A stretch of DNA of 64,000 bases from M2408 sp040386975 (GTDB taxonomy: Bacteria > Bacteroidota > Bacteroidia > Flavobacteriales_D > Crocinitomicaceae), in the NCBI GenBank assembly GCA_040386975.1, contig JAZKEO010000002.1:184235-248234 (forward strand). The letters are read 5' to 3'. Each line of letters opens with the position of its first letter. The first letter of the stretch is position 1. The notes beneath the pieces are model-generated. The model did no database searches, was not told the DNA's origin, and worked only from the letters and a program-made list of their open reading frames with translations. Below, piece after piece: positions 17,653 to 26,793 of this stretch. Both the position numbers and the translations under genes were made by a program.

Positions 17653-18589
17653 GTTCTATTTCTAAAGGACTAGTTTCTACAATAATTTGTTTTACTTGAG
17701 CAATATTTTTAAAAATATCCATTTCGCTCGGTGTCGATTTTGCAAATTTGACTAAATCTGAATAATCCAGAATATTTTTGATGGTATTAACGGTGTCTTT
17801 TTCTAAACCTTTTTGTGTCAGAAGTAAACAAGTTTGATAACTCGTTTTTTCCAATAAATTCAAATTATATTGTGAACTCAAATACGAACGCAAAATATAT
17901 GACAACTCAATATAATGTTCTTTCATCAGAGATTTTTGCCACATTTTAGCCTTTTCCAAAGCATCAATGGCAAGTAAACTTCTTTCTTTCAAAGATAATT
18001 CTTTTAAAGGTTTTTGTTCCTTTTTATTTTTTCGTTTGAAATAAATGACAAGTGAAACAAGCAAAATTAATCCCACTAAAATCCAATACCAATTATTTTT
18101 CAGCCAAGAAATGTATTCGTTTGGAAGTTCAATAAATTGTTCTTTGATGTCGTAAATTTCTTTTCCTTCCTCAAGTTTTGGAGAAGTAACCGTTAACATT
18201 ATTGCTTCAAATTCATAAACAGAATCCTGCGTAGAAATTGTGGTAGGTGGAATGATGAAAACTCCCGTGTCCCAAACCGTAATTTTGTATTTTCCTCGCC
18301 AAAGTAAATTTTGTTTTTGTTGAATGATTGTATCTTCAAAAGGCGATAAAATCTCTAATTCAACTGGCTCTTCCGTATTAATCTTGCTATTTTTGGTTTG
18401 TCTTAAACAAGTAATCGTTTTTGCTAAAGGAAAAAAGCTCAATTGTCCATCTTCCTTTTTGTATTTCAGTTCGTAAAATAATTCCGTTTGTTCCCCAATT
18501 TTAAGATGTGAATTTTTAATTCCCGATTTTGTTTGAGAAAATGCCGTTCCAAAAAACGCTGAAAATAATATGAAAACGATTATTCTCAT
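17645..18589 (-). CDS. BatD-like membrane protein of the Bat operon
   Basis: 314 residues. A signal peptide (FSAFFGTAFSQ cleavage region), a beta-rich periplasmic part up to about residue 165, one membrane helix near residues 168-185 (WYWILVGLILLVSLVIYF), then a basic, helical cytoplasmic tail. This layout matches the unnamed proteins found between DUF58 and BatA in Bacteroidota. It overlaps the DUF58 gene by four bases (ATGA) and batA by eight. It would link the periplasmic VWA domains to the cytosol. Function not known. Confidence 0.75.
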   Translation of the reverse strand: MRIIVFILFSAFFGTAFSQTKSGIKNSHLKIGEQTELFYELKYKKEDGQLSFFPLAKTITCLRQTKNSKINTEEPVELEILSPFEDTIIQQKQNLLWRGKYKITVWDTGVFIIPPTTISTQDSVYEFEAIMLTVTSPKLEEGKEIYDIKEQFIELPNEYISWLKNNWYWILVGLILLVSLVIYFKRKNKKEQKPLKELSLKERSLLAIDALEKAKMWQKSLMKEHYIELSYILRSYLSSQYNLNLLEKTSYQTCLLLTQKGLEKDTVNTIKNILDYSDLVKFAKSTPSEMDIFKNIAQVKQIIVETSPLEIEHV

Positions 18590-19455
18590 TTTCTGTGATG
18601 AAATAAGGAAATTAATGTTGGAATATAATCTTTTGTAGTCTCAAAAGTAGCGAAATTGATTCCATTTTTCTTAAATGAAGTGTGTAATTCTGCTTCAAAT
18701 TTTTGATGGCTTTCTTCAAATTGTTGTTTTACAAGTTTAGAAGACGAATTCACCCACGTTTTAGCGCCTGTTTCAGCATTAAAAAGTTGAATCATTCCTA
18801 AATCTGGAAGTTTATATTCCGCTGGATCAAGTAATTGTAAAGCAATCATGTCGTGTTTTCGTTTCGAAATACGCAAACCCTCAATAAATGGATTTTCAGA
18901 AATAAAATCACTTATAACAAAAGCGATGCTTCGTTTTTTTATGACATTTCTAAAAAACCGCAAACCTTCATTCAAATCTGTTTCCTGATTTTTCGGAACA
19001 AACTCAATTAATTCTCTTAAAATATATAAAATGTGCTTTTTTCCTTTTGCAGGGGCGATGTATTTTTCAACTTCATTGGTAATAAAAATTGCTCCTACTT
19101 TGTCGTTATTAGCTTCCGCTGAAAAACCTAAAACGGCACATAATTCCAAAGCCAATTCTTTTTTTGTTTTCTCCTGCGTTCCATACATCGACGAACCCGA
19201 AAGATCAATCAAAAGCATGACTGTTAACTCTCTTTCTTCCTCAAAAACCTTAATAAAAGGAGCATTAAAACGCGCTGTCACATTCCAATCTATCGTTCGA
19301 ACCTCATCGCCAATTTGATATTCTCGCACCTCAGAAAAAGCCATACCCCTCCCCTTAAAAGAAGAATGGTATTCTCCAGAAAAGATATGTTTTGTCAAAC
19401 CTTTCGTTTTGATTTCTATCTTTTTGACTTTTTTAAGAAGTTCTTCGGTAGTCAC
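18586..19455 (-). CDS. DUF58 domain protein of the Bat operon
   Basis: 289 residues, no membrane segment. The conserved DUF58 motif YHSSFKGRGMAFSEVREYQI with GDEVRTIDWNVTAR at about residues 30-60 is followed by a VWA-like core (LLIDLSGSSMYG). DUF58 proteins accompany MoxR ATPases and are thought to act with them on membrane partners. The start is GTG at 19455. The gene overlaps the next one by four bases. It is separated from moxR, its usual direct partner, by the aminotransferase gene and two repeat stretches. Confidence 0.9.
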   Translation of the reverse strand: MTTEELLKKVKKIEIKTKGLTKHIFSGEYHSSFKGRGMAFSEVREYQIGDEVRTIDWNVTARFNAPFIKVFEEERELTVMLLIDLSGSSMYGTQEKTKKELALELCAVLGFSAEANNDKVGAIFITNEVEKYIAPAKGKKHILYILRELIEFVPKNQETDLNEGLRFFRNVIKKRSIAFVISDFISENPFIEGLRISKRKHDMIALQLLDPAEYKLPDLGMIQLFNAETGAKTWVNSSSKLVKQQFEESHQKFEAELHTSFKKNGINFATFETTKDYIPTLISLFHHRK

Positions 19456-19464
19456 TTTAAATTT

Positions 19465-19500
19465 AGTTATGAATGTTGAGTTATGAGTTATGAATGTTGA
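19465..19500. repeat. Tandem GTTATGAATGTTGA repeat overlapping the end of the aminotransferase gene
   Basis: Two identical 15-base units AGTTATGAATGTTGA at 19465-19479 and 19486-19500 are joined by GTTATG. They lie between two minus-strand genes and include the stop codon (19481-19483) and last codons of the upstream gene. Confidence 0.7.
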
Positions 19501-20632
19501 TTTTTAAGGTTTCAATTAACACGTCGATATCTTCTTTTGTATTGTAAACGTTTGGTGAAATTCGTAAAGATTCACCTCTGAGGGATAAATATATTTTTTC
19601 TTTTTGTAAATCTTCCAATAAATTAGTCGCTTTGATATGCTTTGGCAATTTGAATCCTAATAAATGATTTGTTCTGTATTTTTCATCTTCAACAGAAATT
19701 TCATTTTCTTTCAAAAAATCAATAAGAGGTGAAACTAATTCTTTACAATGCCCTTGAATTGTTTCCACTTTCCATTCCAAAATTTGTCGTAAAGATTCAT
19801 CAATCATGGGGATTTTTGCAAAATCACTTGTTTCTCCAACATTGTAACGAGAAGCATCTGAAAAATAAGTATTTTCGTAAGTTGCAAGTTTTGAAAAATC
19901 ATGTGCATTTGTGCGGTTCATCCACGATTCTTCGAGTGGACTTCCCTCGTTAAAACTTTCGTTTATGAAAGCCAAAACTTGAGAATATGGTCCTAAAAGC
20001 CATTTATAACCCGCACAAATCAAAGCATCTATTTTGAATTTTTGTACGTCCATTTTTAAAGCTCCAACGGATTGCGTGCCATCAATCAAAAATTTCGCAC
20101 CAACTTCTTTGCATTTATTTCCAAGAGTTTCTAAATCAAATTTTGTTCCGTCCATCCAATGAACAGATGAAATCAAGACAAAAGCCGTATTTTTATTAAT
20201 TGCTTCAAGCAAATTTTCGTTCCAAATTTTTCCTTTTCCAAAAAGTAAATCTGGTGCTTGAATAGTTTTTAATTCAGCGTTATTTTCTTTACACCATGCT
20301 GAAGCTGAAAAATATCCACTCGGAAATTCATCTGAAACAACAATTCCGTGTTGACCTTTTTTATATTTTAAATTTTTGAAAACACTCGCAAAACCATAAG
20401 AAACGGATGGCATTAAAGCAACTTGTGAACTTGTACAATTTACTAATTCACTAAATTTAACTCTTACTTTCTCCACATCTGTAAAAAAATCCAAAGCTGA
20501 AATTTCAAAAGGATTGCGTTTTCTTTTCAAACCCTCAATCCCTAATTCTTCAGAAGATTTCAACAAAGGAGCCATGTAAGCACAATTGATGTACTTTATA
20601 TCTTCTTTGAGCTGGAATTTATGTTTAAACAT
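19481..20632 (-). CDS. Class V aminotransferase-fold PLP enzyme
   Basis: 383 residues, cytoplasmic. PLP-dependent fold type I: the aspartate is in FLIDGTQSVGAL and the Schiff-base lysine is in ICAGYKWLLGPYS. Overall it resembles the isopenicillin-N-epimerase/kynureninase-like branch more than IscS-type desulfurases, since the mobile active-site cysteine loop is not evident. Substrate unknown. The last five residues (NIHNS) are encoded by the repeat at 19486-19500. It sits inside the Bat cluster between moxR and DUF58. Confidence 0.8.
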   Translation of the reverse strand: MFKHKFQLKEDIKYINCAYMAPLLKSSEELGIEGLKRKRNPFEISALDFFTDVEKVRVKFSELVNCTSSQVALMPSVSYGFASVFKNLKYKKGQHGIVVSDEFPSGYFSASAWCKENNAELKTIQAPDLLFGKGKIWNENLLEAINKNTAFVLISSVHWMDGTKFDLETLGNKCKEVGAKFLIDGTQSVGALKMDVQKFKIDALICAGYKWLLGPYSQVLAFINESFNEGSPLEESWMNRTNAHDFSKLATYENTYFSDASRYNVGETSDFAKIPMIDESLRQILEWKVETIQGHCKELVSPLIDFLKENEISVEDEKYRTNHLLGFKLPKHIKATNLLEDLQKEKIYLSLRGESLRISPNVYNTKEDIDVLIETLKINIHNS

Positions 20633-20660
20633 TGATTTAGATTTTTAATGAGATTTTGTT

Positions 20661-20724
20661 TCCCTCCTTGAGGAGGGATTAAGGGTGGTGAAATCATCAC
20701 CCACCTCAATCCTCCCTCAAGGGA
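20661..20724. repeat. CCCTCC/GGAGGG hairpin repeat
   Basis: A GC-rich palindrome in AT-rich surroundings: CCCTCCTTGAGGAGGG (20662-20677) forms a small hairpin. The following ATTAAGGGTGGTG is partly mirrored by CACCCACCTCAATCCTCCCT from 20698. It lies between moxR and the aminotransferase gene. It could terminate or attenuate moxR transcription. Confidence 0.6.
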
Positions 20725-20742
20725 TGAAGTTTAAGATCACTT

Positions 20743-21765
20743 TTAAGGAACTTGAATTCTATTCAAAATTTGATCAATAATATCTGTTGCCGTTATATTT
20801 TCTGCTTCCGCTTCGTAAGTTAAACCGATTCTGTGTCGCATCACGTCTTTTGCGATGGCACGAATATCTTCAGGAACAACAAAAGCACGGTTATTCAAAA
20901 ACGCGTAAGCCTTGGCAGCTAAAGCTAAATTAATACTCGCTCTTGGAGAACAACCATTTGTAATTAAAGCTTTCAAATGTGGCAAATTGTATTTCTCTGG
21001 AGTACGTGTTGCGTAAACGATATCGACGATGTATTGTTCAATTTTTTCATCCAAATAAACTTCTTTAACCAAATCTCTAAAACGAAGAATATCTGTTGGT
21101 TTCACGACTTTATTCACGGTTTCCAATCCTTCTTTTCTCACATTCGAGCGAATAATCAAACGTTCCTCTTCGATTTTTGGGTAATCCAACACAACTTTTA
21201 ACATAAAACGATCGATTTGAGCTTCTGGTAAAGGATACGTTCCCTCCTGCTCAATCGGATTTTGCGTTGCAAGAACTAAAAATGGTTCAGGCAATTTATG
21301 TGTTTCGTCCCCAAGTGTAACTTGTCGTTCTTGCATGGCTTCAAGTAAAGCACTTTGCACTTTCGCTGGAGCACGGTTTATCTCATCAGCCAAAACAAAA
21401 TTTGCGAAAATTGGACCTTTTTTAACGTGAAATTGTTCAGTTTTTTGATGATAAATCAATGTTCCCGTAACGTCAGCCGGTAACAAATCTGGTGTAAACT
21501 GAATACGAGAAAAATCAGCATCGATTCCTTCAGATAATGTTTTGATAGCCAATGTTTTTGCCAAACCAGGAACACCTTCGAGTAAAACGTGACCATTTGC
21601 CAAAAGAGCAATCAACAAACGATCTATCATTCCTGTTTGACCTACAATTACTTTGGAAATTTCTCTTTTTAATGCTTGTACAAGTTGGTTTTCAAATTGA
21701 ATTTTTTCAGCCAAAATGCGTAAATTTTCCGCTGGACTCAATTCGTTTTTATCATTATCTAACAT
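20743..21765 (-). CDS. MoxR-family AAA+ ATPase
   Basis: 340 residues. Walker A is GVPGLAKT at 64-71 and Walker B is FVLADEIN with D127-E128. The AAA_3/MoxR motif LPEAQIDRFMLKV follows, and a helical lid domain ends the protein. MoxR ATPases act as chaperone-like partners of VWA proteins. Here the partners are the Bat proteins encoded downstream. Length is normal. It is the first gene of the cluster; no TAnnTTTG element was found close to the start. Confidence 0.9.
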   Translation of the reverse strand: MLDNDKNELSPAENLRILAEKIQFENQLVQALKREISKVIVGQTGMIDRLLIALLANGHVLLEGVPGLAKTLAIKTLSEGIDADFSRIQFTPDLLPADVTGTLIYHQKTEQFHVKKGPIFANFVLADEINRAPAKVQSALLEAMQERQVTLGDETHKLPEPFLVLATQNPIEQEGTYPLPEAQIDRFMLKVVLDYPKIEEERLIIRSNVRKEGLETVNKVVKPTDILRFRDLVKEVYLDEKIEQYIVDIVYATRTPEKYNLPHLKALITNGCSPRASINLALAAKAYAFLNNRAFVVPEDIRAIAKDVMRHRIGLTYEAEAENITATDIIDQILNRIQVP

Positions 21766-21848
21766 AGCTTTTCAATTGTTGTAAAAATCTGAGGTGCTAA
21801 GATAATAACTAATCTTAAAAAATTGGCTGTTAAATATTGTTAAGCCTT

Positions 21849-21882
21849 GAAAAAGTGAAGAGTGAAGAACTAAAAGTGAAAA
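21849..21882 (-). repeat. 34-base dispersed repeat, copy A
   Basis: A 34-base purine-rich sequence beginning AAAAGTGAAGAGTGAAG. Its reverse complement occurs at 26794-26827 with one mismatch. Related hairpin forms are at 41662-41716. It lies between moxR and the GH20 gene. Confidence 0.75.
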
Positions 21883-21943
21883 GTAAAAAATGTTTTTCAA
21901 GATATTTTCAGCGACTTTTTGAGAAAAATATTATGATACTTAT

Positions 21944-24196
21944 TCACTCTAAATCGATACTAATTTCATCCATAAATGTCCATGGAATATTTCCTGCTCC
22001 AGCAAAACCATCAGGAATTTTTTCTTGTTGATGAATCACAAAACGAATGAATTTTGCTTCTTGATTAACAGTTAAATGATTGTTTTTAGTTAAAGTCGAA
22101 TTATTTCCCATAGTCCAACGTTTTCCATCGGGAGATATTTGTATTTCAATAGATTTTGGAATGTGAATCCAAGACGAAACATCATCTAAAAAACTTAAAT
22201 CGATGAAAAGAATATTTTCAACTTTTTCTAAATTCATTTCTAAAACAATTTCCGAAGTGTTGAAACCCAGCCATTCTGAAGAATTCCAAGGAATCCGGCC
22301 ACTAATTCCATCAACTAAAGCCAATTCTTTATTGAATGCATATTTCTGACTTGGTGGAGTGATGAAATTGATTTTTTTGCCTAAAGCATCGTGAATTTGA
22401 TACGAATAAGATAAGTTTGTAATTACTTGTTGATCCATTAAAGGAGAAATTTCAACATTCCAATTATATCTCATTTGATAGTTTTTCAAAGGAACTTTTT
22501 GCTCCAAGATTTTAACTGAGCTTCCTTTTTTATTTTGAAAACCAAACATTACATAATTAAAATTTCCTATTGATTGAAACGAATAAATAAGCTCATTTTT
22601 GACTCTTTTAATTTCACTTTTGGGATAAAATAAAGCTTTTGAATAATTTACATGTTTATCACTTAATATTTTCAAATGTTTATTGACTAAAACTTTTTGA
22701 AAATCAGAAAATTTGGGTTTGTTTTTACACCATAAAACTTGACTTAAAGCCAAAGCTCTCGGAAAAGTCATGTATTCCAATTGTTTCATATCTGGAATAT
22801 ATTCTGTCCATAAATTTGCCTGAGCCCCAAGAATTAATTTCTCTTGCTCACTTGTTAAATTCGCTGGAATTGGGTTAAATTCATAGACTTTTTCAATCGG
22901 CGTAAAACCACCAAAAGCAATCGGTTCGTTTGGATTTTTACTTTGATAATGATCAAAATAACAATGTGAGCCTGGACTCATAACCACGGAATGACCTTCT
23001 TTTACTGCTTCAATTCCACCTTCCGTTCCTCGCCAAGACATCACAGAAGCATTTGGCGAAAGTCCTCCTTCCAAGATTTCATCCCAGCCAATTAATTTTC
23101 TGCCTTTTGATGTTAAATAAGCATCAATTTGTCGGATAAAATAACTTTGTAATTCGTGTTCATCTTTTAACTTATTTTCTTGAATCACTTTTTGACAATT
23201 CGGGCATTTTTTCCAGCGTTCTTTTGGAGCTTCATCTCCACCAACATGAATATAAGTTGAAGGGAAAAGTTCTAAAACCTCATCTAAAATTGCCTTATTA
23301 AAATCGATTGATTCTTGTTTTGCACAATAAATATCATCAAAAACTCCCCACAAACCGGGAACATTTTGCTTTTCTCCTGTACACGAAAATTCGGGATAAG
23401 CTGCCAAAGCAGCACGAGAGTGACCTGGCATTTCAATTTCTGGAACAATAGCTACATAACGTTCTTGAGCATATTTTACAAGTTCTTTTATTTGCTCTTG
23501 CGTATAAAAACCACCATATTTTTCGACCGTATATGTTCGTGGATTTGTTGTATAATGTTTGTTAACAGTTGAATCTCGCCAAGCTCCAATTTCAGTTAAT
23601 TTTGAATATTTTTTGATTTCAATCCGCCAGCCTTGATCGTCTGTTAAATGCCAATGAAAAGTATTGAACTTGTAAAAAGCCATCAAATCAATGTAGCGTT
23701 TTACTTCTTCCACTGTGAAAAAATGACGACTCACATCTAAATGTAAACCGCGCCATTCAAATTTTGGAGAATCGTTAATTTCGCAAGATTTAATGTAATT
23801 TGAGCCATTTTTTTCTTCTATTAATTGTAAAAATGAATTTATCGCATAAAAACAACTCGCATCAGATGTATAAGAAATTATGACGTTTTTAGAATTGATT
23901 TCTATTGAATAAAAATCATTTTTTAAATTAGAATCATTTTTTTTGAATGATAAAGCAGGTTTTTGATTTTCAATTTGCAGTAAATCAGTATGAAATTGAC
24001 CCATCATTTGTTTTTTAAAATAGGATTTTAAATTTGTTGGAATTTGGGCAAAATCTGTTTCAATAAAAATCGAAAAATCGAATTTTCCTCTATTTTCAAT
24101 ATAAAAGTTTGGACTTGGAATTATCGGACATTGACTTAAAATCTTCCCGGATAAAAAAAGTAAAAAAATAAATTTAGTAAATCGTTTTAGTTTCAT
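21944..24196 (-). CDS. Glycoside hydrolase family 20 beta-N-acetylhexosaminidase
   Basis: 750 residues, exported (signal peptide in the first 21 residues). A GH20b-type N-terminal domain is followed by the catalytic barrel, which starts at WRGLHLDVSRHFF near 148. The catalytic pair is D321-E322 in HVGGDEAPKERW. WHLTDDQGWRIEIKKY near 182 is also conserved. A C-terminal beta-sandwich with SIEIQISPDGKRW is probably a carbohydrate-binding module. Removes terminal GlcNAc/GalNAc from chitin- or glycan-derived oligosaccharides. No SusCD pair is adjacent. Its promoter element is four bases before the ATG. Confidence 0.92.
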   Translation of the reverse strand: MKLKRFTKFIFLLFLSGKILSQCPIIPSPNFYIENRGKFDFSIFIETDFAQIPTNLKSYFKKQMMGQFHTDLLQIENQKPALSFKKNDSNLKNDFYSIEINSKNVIISYTSDASCFYAINSFLQLIEEKNGSNYIKSCEINDSPKFEWRGLHLDVSRHFFTVEEVKRYIDLMAFYKFNTFHWHLTDDQGWRIEIKKYSKLTEIGAWRDSTVNKHYTTNPRTYTVEKYGGFYTQEQIKELVKYAQERYVAIVPEIEMPGHSRAALAAYPEFSCTGEKQNVPGLWGVFDDIYCAKQESIDFNKAILDEVLELFPSTYIHVGGDEAPKERWKKCPNCQKVIQENKLKDEHELQSYFIRQIDAYLTSKGRKLIGWDEILEGGLSPNASVMSWRGTEGGIEAVKEGHSVVMSPGSHCYFDHYQSKNPNEPIAFGGFTPIEKVYEFNPIPANLTSEQEKLILGAQANLWTEYIPDMKQLEYMTFPRALALSQVLWCKNKPKFSDFQKVLVNKHLKILSDKHVNYSKALFYPKSEIKRVKNELIYSFQSIGNFNYVMFGFQNKKGSSVKILEQKVPLKNYQMRYNWNVEISPLMDQQVITNLSYSYQIHDALGKKINFITPPSQKYAFNKELALVDGISGRIPWNSSEWLGFNTSEIVLEMNLEKVENILFIDLSFLDDVSSWIHIPKSIEIQISPDGKRWTMGNNSTLTKNNHLTVNQEAKFIRFVIHQQEKIPDGFAGAGNIPWTFMDEISIDLE

Positions 24197-24200
24197 CTTT

Positions 24201-24208
24201 CAAAAGTA
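24201..24208 (-). promoter_or_regulatory. GH20 gene promoter element, four bases before the start codon
   Basis: TACTTTTG on the minus strand matches TAnnTTTG; four bases separate its last G from the ATG at 24196. Confidence 0.6.
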
Positions 24209-24226
24209 TCAATTTCACTTTGGATT

Positions 24227-25492
24227 TCAAAATCCTCTCAAAAATTCACCCAATAATTTCACTAAATCATTGTATTCATTGAAAGACAAAGCTTCGTAAG
24301 TATCAAAAACATCATGGTAATTTTTGTTAGGTCCCATTGTATAAATGAAAAACGCTGGAATTCCTTTTTCAGAAAACCAATAATGATCGGAATTTGCTGC
24401 TTTACCTCGTTTTTTGATTTGAGTGAGAAACTTTTCTTTCTCATTAATCGCATTTAATCTGTCAAAGATTTCAGGAAAAATCGTTGCATTGACAACTGTT
24501 ATCCCATCTTCTCCACTTCCCATGATGTCGAGGTTTTGAACAAATTTGATGTGTTTTAGTTTAACAAGTGGATTTTCAACAAAGTATTTTGAACCAAGTA
24601 AACCAGCTTCTTCTCCAGCAAAAGCAATGAAAACAAGGTTGTATTTTAAAGGGTATATCGCAAATTCATCAGCTAAAGTCAAAAGCATCGAAGTTCCACT
24701 GGCATTGTCATTTCCACCAGGGAAAAAGGTTTGATTTCCCATTCCACCCAAATGATCATAATGTGCTGTCAAGAAAAGTGTCTTTTTTGTTCGTTTTTTG
24801 GCTGGTAAATAAGCGATTACATTTCTCGCTTGATGATTTTTCTTGAGTTTAGCGACAATGTTTGTTTCGATTTCAGAATCCTTTTTAAACGCTTTACTTT
24901 GAACAAAAATCAAAGCATGATTATATTGCTTAGAAGAAACAGAAAATGTAAATTTCTCATTTGTTACAATAATAACATCAACAGACTTAAGATAATATTC
25001 TGAAAAAATCTTAATTTCATTCAAGGTATCCTTGGAAATATCTGTACAATCAAAAAGCACTGCATTCCAAGAATTATCTTTTTGCACCTCATCTAAAATC
25101 CGTGTAATGTTGTTTGGGTTTTTTAAATCGTTCCTGTTGACAAGCTTATATTTTAATGTTTGTTTACTTGAGCCAGAACTCGGATCTACCATGAAATCTT
25201 CTCCTGGAACAAGCATTTTCTCATCCATCTTCATTTCCATATTAGTTGGAAAAGTATTCACATCAAATTCAAAGTTTTGAAACCACGATTTTTTCAGTTT
25301 TTTTAATCCTCGCTTTTCAAATTCTTTAGCTAAAAATTCCGCAGCCAAAGAATCTCCTGATTTTATATAACCGCGACCAAAATAGTTCTCTGAACACAAT
25401 TCTTTTGTGATGCGTTTTCCTTCCTCAACTTGTGAAAAAAGCGAATTTAGAGATAAAAGCGAAATGAAAAGTGTGACAGTTTTTAACAACAT
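24227..25492 (-). CDS. Secreted M28-family zinc peptidase
   Basis: 421 residues with a signal peptide (SLLSLNSLFSQ). The two-zinc ligands are visible: H and following D in LTAHYDHLGG and GGNDNASGTS, the catalytic E-E in AFAGEEAGLLGS, D in NLDIMGSGED and H in NSDHYWFSEKGIP. M28 enzymes are aminopeptidases that release N-terminal residues outside the cytoplasm. The toxin-antitoxin pair lies just upstream on the same strand, and the gap of nine bases suggests read-through. Confidence 0.88.
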   Translation of the reverse strand: MLLKTVTLFISLLSLNSLFSQVEEGKRITKELCSENYFGRGYIKSGDSLAAEFLAKEFEKRGLKKLKKSWFQNFEFDVNTFPTNMEMKMDEKMLVPGEDFMVDPSSGSSKQTLKYKLVNRNDLKNPNNITRILDEVQKDNSWNAVLFDCTDISKDTLNEIKIFSEYYLKSVDVIIVTNEKFTFSVSSKQYNHALIFVQSKAFKKDSEIETNIVAKLKKNHQARNVIAYLPAKKRTKKTLFLTAHYDHLGGMGNQTFFPGGNDNASGTSMLLTLADEFAIYPLKYNLVFIAFAGEEAGLLGSKYFVENPLVKLKHIKFVQNLDIMGSGEDGITVVNATIFPEIFDRLNAINEKEKFLTQIKKRGKAANSDHYWFSEKGIPAFFIYTMGPNKNYHDVFDTYEALSFNEYNDLVKLLGEFLRGF

Positions 25493-25501
25493 AAAATGAT
25501 T

Positions 25502-25825
25502 TTATAACTCTTTTATCCAAGAATTGAGGTCTTTATCTGAGATGTCTGATTGTTCAGATTTATCGTAAATAGAAAGTAAAAAAACTTTTGATTGAATAAT
25601 TTGAAGATGTGTAATAACTCTTGCACCACCACTTTTCCCTTTGCCTTTAGAAGCTATTGCTAGACGAATTTTGTAACAATTATTTCCTAAATTAGTACCT
25701 TGTTGAGGATTTTCTTTTAAGGATTTTATAAGTTCTGCAAACTCATTTTTAAGAGATGGATATTTTTTGACATATCTTTTTAACTGTTTTGCAAAATAAG
25801 CAGTAACTTCAATATTATAACTCAT
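25502..25825 (-). CDS. RelE/ParE-superfamily toxin
   Basis: 107 residues. The pattern of a N-terminal strand and helix (IEVTAYFAKQLKRYVKKYPSL), a central PQQGTNLGNNCYKIRL and the basic GKGKSGGARVITH is typical of RelE/HigB-like addiction toxins, which cut mRNA on the ribosome or poison gyrase. The arginine in GARVI is a candidate catalytic residue. Its start overlaps the upstream antitoxin gene by 11 bases, the usual layout for such pairs. Confidence 0.8.
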   Translation of the reverse strand: MSYNIEVTAYFAKQLKRYVKKYPSLKNEFAELIKSLKENPQQGTNLGNNCYKIRLAIASKGKGKSGGARVITHLQIIQSKVFLLSIYDKSEQSDISDKDLNSWIKEL

Positions 25826-26021
25826 TTAAAAGTTGTTCAGCAGATTTTAATTTTATTTTTCCTTCTTTTGCCAAAACTACTTCTTCAATTGAAGCTTTAA
25901 ACTCTTTTAAAAAAGTTGCCTTCTTTACGCTTATAGGTTCAGCTTTTACGAATGAAAAACTACGCAACAACTCCATTACGAAATCAACTTTGTTATCTTT
26001 AATGTCAACTAATACCTTCAT
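25815..26021 (-). CDS. Antitoxin partner of the RelE-type toxin
   Basis: 68 residues. An N-terminal VDIKDNKVDFVMELLRSF followed by charged helices (FLKEFKASIEEVVLAKEGK) fits short antitoxins that pair with RelE-type toxins and usually have a disordered C-terminus that wraps the toxin. No clear helix-turn-helix is seen, so autoregulation of the operon would need another motif. Identified mainly by its overlap with the toxin gene. Confidence 0.7.
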   Translation of the reverse strand: MKVLVDIKDNKVDFVMELLRSFSFVKAEPISVKKATFLKEFKASIEEVVLAKEGKIKLKSAEQLLNEL

Positions 26022-26174
26022 CTTCTTAACTGCTTCAAAATCTTAAATAGCTAGTTGCCAAAACTGCAAAATAAACAAATTATTAAATTGATTATCATGA
26101 GAGCAAAACAACTTTACTCAAAGTTACGAATTAAATCTGAAAAATAGATACCTTTACAATCAAAAATTAAGAAA

Positions 26175-26765
26175 ATGTTTAAATTCTTCACTGACTTTAA
26201 CGTAAACGAAATGCTTAAAGCAACGATCGTTTTATTTGCTGTAATTGACGTAATTGGCTCAATACCAACAATTTTAAAAATTAAAAGTCAAGCTGGAGGA
26301 ATTAATTCTGCTCAAGCAAGTTTAGTCGCCCTTGGAATTATGATTGGTTTTTTGATTTTTGGAGAAAGTGTTTTACAACTTTTTGGAGTTAACATCGAAT
26401 CCTTTGCCGTTGCAGGTTCTATTTTATTATTCGCTTTGAGTTTTGAGATGATTTTAGGAGTAAAATTATTCAACGATCACGGTTCAAGTAAAACCGCAAG
26501 TATCGTTCCTTTGGCTTTTCCAATTTTAGCTGGAGCGGGAACAATGACAACTTTAATCTCATTACGTGCTGAATTTCAATATATTAACATCGTAATAGCA
26601 ATTTTGATAAACATTTTAATCGTTTACATCGTTTTGCGTTTGAGCAAAAAAATTGAAAACATTCTTGGAGAAGGCGGAATCGAAATTTTGAAAAAAGTTT
26701 TTGGGATAATTTTATTGGCGATTGCTGTGAAATTGTTTACGACGAATGTAAAGGCGCTGTTTTAA
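26175..26765 (+). CDS. MarC-family (UPF0056) integral membrane protein
   Basis: 196 residues with about six hydrophobic segments. The stretch VIDVIGSIPTILKI at the first helix end and VPLAFPILAGAGTMTTLI in the middle are the conserved MarC features. Despite the name, the family has no proven role in antibiotic resistance; transport is suspected. A near-consensus element TACCTTTA lies about 25 bases upstream. Monocistronic, convergent with uvrD. Confidence 0.88.
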   Translation: MFKFFTDFNVNEMLKATIVLFAVIDVIGSIPTILKIKSQAGGINSAQASLVALGIMIGFLIFGESVLQLFGVNIESFAVAGSILLFALSFEMILGVKLFNDHGSSKTASIVPLAFPILAGAGTMTTLISLRAEFQYINIVIAILINILIVYIVLRLSKKIENILGEGGIEILKKVFGIILLAIAVKLFTTNVKALF

Positions 26766-26793
26766 ACTTTAACGCAAAATTTATTGGAAAAAC

